From Halodesulfovibrio spirochaetisodalis (GTDB lineage Bacteria; Desulfobacterota; Desulfovibrionia; Desulfovibrionales; Desulfovibrionaceae), in NCBI RefSeq assembly GCF_001672295.1, contig NZ_JXMS01000006.1:78057-142056 (forward strand): a stretch of DNA of 64,000 nucleotides, written 5' to 3'. Below the pieces are notes generated by a model. The model searched no databases, was not told the origin of the DNA, and saw nothing but the letters and a program-made list of their open reading frames with translations. Positions 60,791 to 64,000 of the stretch are shown here, piece after piece. The position numbers and the translations under genes are program-made. The stretch's first letter is position 1; every line of letters begins with the position of its first letter.

Positions 60791-61555
60791 CTATCGCCCG
60801 CGTGCGTTACATTCCAGATACGGACAATATGCAAGAGCCCCGTCCGTAAGGGCTGTGCTCTCGCCAGTGCCGCTATACATAACAAGCGCAGGTTCAACAA
60901 CTACCCCGCAGTTACCGTTTTTTCGGGCTTCAAGCAACACAAGCGTACTTTTTTGATCTGCCTTGCTGTGTATAAATTTCAAGCGCTTAGGGGTAAGCCT
61001 ATGCTGTGCACATACACCAAGCAATTCATCAAGACGTTCTGAAGGAAAAATACAGCAAAACACTCCCTTGTTCTTTACCAGAAAAGACGCAGCCTGCACA
61101 AATGCAGAAAGAGCCCCTTCTGTTTCGAACAAGGCACAGGTCCGTTCCTGCGTTGCTGCATGCCTACCCTGATTCTGCCGCCGGTACGGTGGATTGGATA
61201 CAACGACATCGGCTTGTTCAGCTACAAGGCCACTGGTCCGAACTTCATTCACATCTGTCAGCACATCTATGAACCGTTCACTCACTCCCAGCGCCTTGGC
61301 ATTTTGCCTCGCAGCATCAAGTAAGGAAGACTGCAATTCCACGCCAGTCATATTCAGGCGCTCATTCTCGAGCAACATGGTCAAACCAATCACCCCGCAG
61401 CCAGTACCCAGATCAACTGCCGTTCGGTATTTTGCGGCATAGGCAAATCGCGCAAGTAGCAGTGCATCCATGGAAAACCTGAATGTTCCCTCCGGCTGAT
61501 ATAGCCCCCGTGGAAAGTACTCACGTGCTTTTGCAGTATCCAGATTTTCGGTCAT
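60791..61555 (-). CDS. tRNA1(Val) A37 N6-methyltransferase-like protein (TrmN6/YfiC)
   Basis: 254 aa. SAM-binding motif I VDLGTGCGVIGLTMLLE and catalytic NPPYRRQNQGR (NPPY) identify an N6-adenine methyltransferase of the YfiC branch. The N-terminus YQPEGTFRFSMDALLLARF is also characteristic. The last 40 residues (after VLLEARKNGN) are an unusual Cys-containing tail, ending CPYLECNARGR. It starts an operon with the aldolase-like protein and the small membrane protein. Confidence 0.85.
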   Translation of the reverse strand: MTENLDTAKAREYFPRGLYQPEGTFRFSMDALLLARFAYAAKYRTAVDLGTGCGVIGLTMLLENERLNMTGVELQSSLLDAARQNAKALGVSERFIDVLTDVNEVRTSGLVAEQADVVVSNPPYRRQNQGRHAATQERTCALFETEGALSAFVQAASFLVKNKGVFCCIFPSERLDELLGVCAQHRLTPKRLKFIHSKADQKSTLVLLEARKNGNCGVVVEPALVMYSGTGESTALTDGALAYCPYLECNARGR

Positions 61556-61575
61556 CCTTAATCCTTACAATATAC

Positions 61576-61606
61576 AAAAAAAGGACGGGATATTCTCCCG
61601 CCCTTT
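61576..61606 (-). terminator. Terminator of roo
   Basis: AAAGGaCGGGA (61580-61590) pairs with TCCCGcCCTTT (61596-61606) with one A-C mismatch; on the minus strand a T run follows. Confidence 0.78.
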
Positions 61607-61730
61607 CCTTTCAACATAGTAGCCACACTGCTGTCGTGCTCTGCACCTCTTTAAAAACGAGGCTACAGGAGAGGTTCCTTGCGGCTGCAAGACAAAACCT
61701 GTCCGCCGGAGACACTAACAGTTCTAAGGC

Positions 61731-62942
61731 TTATTCACCGCACTTTTCTTTAAGTGCTTTAGCGATCTCAGCACCCATTTCGTAGCATTTTTTGTATGCA
61801 TCGTGGGTTGGAACAAATTGGTTTTTAACGCCGTCTACAGGCATTTCAAAGCCCATTTCGGTAAGGCTTTCTGTCAGCGCTTTTACACACTCACCAGACC
61901 AACCGAAGGAGCCGAATGCACCACCAATACGGTTCTGCGGACGGAGTCCTTTCATGTAGGTCAGCATCTTGGCAACTTCTGGAAGAATGCCATTGTTGTG
62001 TGTAGGAGAACCGAAAATAACAGCACTTGAGCGACCAAGCTCAGTCATCACAGCACTGTGGTGGTCAGATTTAAGTGACATGATACGTACAGGTACGCCT
62101 TCACTTTCCAGACCTTCTGCAACAGAGCGTGCCATTTTTTCAGTAGAATGCCACATGGTGTCATAAATAATAACAGCACGTTTCTTCCATGCCTGCTCAG
62201 CAAATTCACGGTACTTGTCAAAGCACCACTGTACATCTTCTTTACCGCGGAAAATAAGGCCGTGGTCAGGAGCGAGCATGTCAATTTCAATACCCATTTC
62301 TTCGATAGCTTCAAGGGTCTTAAGTACCAGCGGAGAGAATGGAAGCACGATGTTATGGTAGTATTCTACCATGTCGTGCTCAACAACAGCACGTTCAACT
62401 TCGTCTACAAAACGCTCGGTAGTAGAGATGTTCTGACCGAAAATATCGTTGCAGATAAGCAGTTTGTCCTGCGGAATGTAGGAAACCATGGAGTCAGGCC
62501 AGTGAAGCATACGAGTTTCGATGAACTGAATGTCACGGGAACCGATATTAATGGAATCTCCTGTTTTCACCACTTCAATCGGCCAACCCTCTGTGTTGTA
62601 ATGCGCCTGCATGGAACGTTTACCAAGCGGGGAGCAGAAGATTTTTTCCGGCTTACAAAGTTCTACAAGCTTAGGCAGACAACCGGAGTGGTCAGGCTCA
62701 AGGTGGTTACACACAATGTAATCAACTTTTTCCAGCTCAGTCACATTGGACATGCGGCAAAGCATGGTATCAATGAAGTTGCTTTTAACAGTGTCGAAAA
62801 GCACTGTTTTTTCATCTTTTACAAGATAGGTATTGTAGGTTGTGCCCTGTGGAGAAAGTGAATAGCCATGAAAGTCACGGCTTGTGTAATCAACGGCACC
62901 AACCCAAAAAACGTCTTTTTTAATTTCAACAGGATGCATCAT
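61731..62942 (-). CDS. roo: Rubredoxin:oxygen oxidoreductase (flavodiiron protein)
   Basis: About 403 aa from ATG 62942 (or ATG 62939; AAGGA lies ahead of both). The N-terminal beta-lactamase-like domain has diiron ligands in order: NHLEPDHSG, MLHWPDSM, ICNDIFGQ and LAPDHG. The C-terminal flavodoxin domain begins about residue 255 with IIYDTMWHSTEKMARSVAEGL, and includes VIFGSPTHNNG and GAFGSFGWSGE. It reduces O2 to water with electrons from rubredoxin. It is the distal gene of the dfx-rub-roo cluster, with a terminator hairpin between it and rubredoxin. The 72-codon upstream extension is not coding. Confidence 0.95.
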   Translation of the reverse strand: MMHPVEIKKDVFWVGAVDYTSRDFHGYSLSPQGTTYNTYLVKDEKTVLFDTVKSNFIDTMLCRMSNVTELEKVDYIVCNHLEPDHSGCLPKLVELCKPEKIFCSPLGKRSMQAHYNTEGWPIEVVKTGDSINIGSRDIQFIETRMLHWPDSMVSYIPQDKLLICNDIFGQNISTTERFVDEVERAVVEHDMVEYYHNIVLPFSPLVLKTLEAIEEMGIEIDMLAPDHGLIFRGKEDVQWCFDKYREFAEQAWKKRAVIIYDTMWHSTEKMARSVAEGLESEGVPVRIMSLKSDHHSAVMTELGRSSAVIFGSPTHNNGILPEVAKMLTYMKGLRPQNRIGGAFGSFGWSGECVKALTESLTEMGFEMPVDGVKNQFVPTHDAYKKCYEMGAEIAKALKEKCGE

Positions 62943-63190
62943 GTTTTCCTTATAACTCGCCCTTGCTTCACGCTGCAGGGTCTTTGAGAAATTTGTAGCT
63001 GTGTTGCACAAAAAGCATGTAGCCCCTTCCCTAGCAATATTGCTACTTCCCGGGAGACTGTACGTCTGCGCATAACTGTACAGTCCTACACACAAAATTA
63101 CTGTCCCGAACAAATTTGGCACAACAGCCAAGCACAGCGATAGCATGTAGGCATGCATCCTGTACAGAGTCTGGCATACGCCATTTTACA

Positions 63191-63218
63191 AAAAAAAGCC
63201 CCCCTCGGCGAGGGGGGC
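63191..63218 (-). terminator. Terminator behind rubredoxin
   Basis: GCCCCCCTC (63198-63206) pairs with GAGGGGGGC (63210-63218) and T7 follows on the minus strand. It will limit, but may not abolish, read-through to roo. Confidence 0.88.
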
Positions 63219-63228
63219 AACGTACTTT

Positions 63229-63387
63229 TTATGCTGGTTCGAATTCGCTCTTAGGAGCGCCACAAACCGGACAGAGCCAGTCTTCTGGGATATCTTCGAA
63301 CTTAGTGCCCGGCTCTACGCCGTTATCTGGGTCACCTTCAGCCGGATCGTACTCATAGCCGCAAATTACGCAAACGTATTTTTCCAT
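63229..63387 (-). CDS. rub: Rubredoxin
   Basis: 52 aa, the classic length: [15 protein letters not shown], a middle with [12 protein letters not shown], and [12 protein letters not shown]. The four Fe ligands are in CxxC (VCVICG) and CPVC. It donates electrons to the rubredoxin:oxygen oxidoreductase encoded next, and to desulfoferrodoxin upstream. The ribosome site GGGGAAAG lies ahead of ATG 63387. Not long enough for many gene callers' cut-offs. Confidence 0.96.
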   Translation of the reverse strand: MEKYVCVICGYEYDPAEGDPDNGVEPGTKFEDIPEDWLCPVCGAPKSEFEPA

Positions 63388-63410
63388 TGTTCTTTCCCCT
63401 TCGTTATTGC

Positions 63411-63791
63411 TTATGCTTCTGCTTTCCAGTGTCCGTGCAGGTTACAGTACTCACGTGCTGTAACTTTTTCTGCTTCAACACAGAACTCTGCTTCAGGAGC
63501 ATCACCAGGGTTAAGGAACTTGGTGTAGCTTACGCCGTCTGCAATAAGCTCAATCCACTGAATCCAGTGAGTGTCAATCATAGGGTGAGCAACTTCACCA
63601 ACTTTAACGAGGTAACCGTTTGCGGTTTTTTCAATAACCGGAATGTGTTTCTCGCGTGCTGCGTCCACAGTACCTTCTACCTGAAGAACCATATCTTCAC
63701 CGCAACATACTAAAGATGGGCCGCCACCTACGAGAATTTCCGCCATATTTCCGCAGTGCTCACATTTGTAAACTTCGAGACGATTTGGCAT
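63411..63791 (-). CDS. dfx: Desulfoferrodoxin (superoxide reductase)
   Basis: 126 aa from ATG 63791 ([15 protein letters not shown]) behind AGGAGG. Centre I ligands are Cys10, Cys13, Cys29 and Cys30. Centre II ligands are His49, His69, His75, His119 and Cys116, with Glu47 nearby, as in known Desulfovibrio desulfoferrodoxins. Reduces superoxide to peroxide with electrons from rubredoxin. First gene of the cluster; the 31-codon upstream extension is rejected. Confidence 0.96.
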   Translation of the reverse strand: MPNRLEVYKCEHCGNMAEILVGGGPSLVCCGEDMVLQVEGTVDAAREKHIPVIEKTANGYLVKVGEVAHPMIDTHWIQWIELIADGVSYTKFLNPGDAPEAEFCVEAEKVTAREYCNLHGHWKAEA

Positions 63792-64000
63792 CGGGAGCCT
63801 CCTGATCGACATTGTAATATTTGTATTCGGGGTAAAATCTTTTTCCATTAACCAGAAATTTTCCAGCAGCGTCACTATACACATAAAGCAGTATCAGTTC
63901 AACGCGTTGAGCAGGTATTAATCCTTTCCTGCCTGCCGTTGAAAAAAGATATACGCAGTTGAAACAGAATAATCAAGCTAATAATAACCATTCTTAATAA

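Noticed and set aside
61640..61712. Possible eighth repeat copy ending CTGTCCGCCGGAGAC
   Set aside because: Only the last 10-12 bases resemble the right end; HP2 and the conserved blocks are absent, so at most a remnant.

Overview
The window looks like chromosome from a sulfate-reducing deltaproteobacterium of the Desulfovibrio/Halodesulfovibrio group. This is inferred from the desulfoferrodoxin - rubredoxin - rubredoxin:oxygen oxidoreductase cluster at the right end, a MucR/Ros regulator, SelB, a MoeA protein fused to a PBP-like domain, FMN-dependent hydroxy-acid oxidation, a PyrDB/PyrK pair and the moderate GC content (judged by eye, not computed). No phage, IS transposase, integrase, CRISPR array or rRNA was seen. 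Most genes are housekeeping or envelope genes in short operons.

Layout. 1-2.3 kb: pgeF (cut by the window edge), 5-formyl-THF cyclo-ligase and a metallophosphoesterase. 2.4-3 kb: initiator tRNA and infA. 3-8.6 kb: a complete oligopeptide ABC transporter (binding protein, B, C, D, F) with a terminator between the binding protein and the permease genes. 8.6-9.7 kb: a long gap with no gene seen. 9.7-12.6 kb: a nitroreductase, then a two-gene periplasmic peptidoglycan carboxypeptidase operon (M15 plus a Csd4/Pgp1-like M99 enzyme). 13-16 kb: dnaX-ebfC-recR. 16.3-18.3 kb: hydantoinase/oxoprolinase and a small hypothetical. 18.9-25.9 kb: mucR, prfC, class II photolyase, ybaK, a Zn phospholipase C-like protein and hemW. 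26-30.3 kb: MarR, MFS exporter, DUF5993-like, DsbB-like and an M23 endopeptidase. 30.6-40.5 kb: tRNA-Leu, ribF, ClC, a GntR regulator with an FMN oxidase, pyrD/pyrK and a U32 protein. 40.5-46.8 kb: a TolC-like protein divergent from tolQ-tolR-tolA-tolB-pal. 47-55 kb: a lone Opp/Dpp ATPase, a DUF4911-like protein, selB, yjbQ, a ferredoxin-nitroreductase, a Na/Pi cotransporter and uspA. 56-61.6 kb: a GNAT, a moeA-PBP fusion, a PEBP, and an operon of an N6-methyltransferase, a degenerate aldolase and a small membrane protein. 61.7-63.8 kb: dfx-rub-roo for superoxide and oxygen defence.

The most striking non-coding structure is a family of about 300-bp modular repeats. There are seven clear copies, near 15.9, 22.7, 23.6, 30.3, 35.8, 49.1 and 59.4 kb. 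Their ends are imperfect inverted repeats (GCCTCCGGCGGC against GTCTCCGACGGGC), and inside are a palindrome, a bidirectional terminator-like hairpin and a variable right module. Six of the seven lie exactly between convergent transcription units. The remaining convergent gaps carry ordinary terminators, except that the one at 54-55 kb also holds a cluster of hairpins that looks like an independent structured RNA. No function is assigned to either beyond likely transcription termination.
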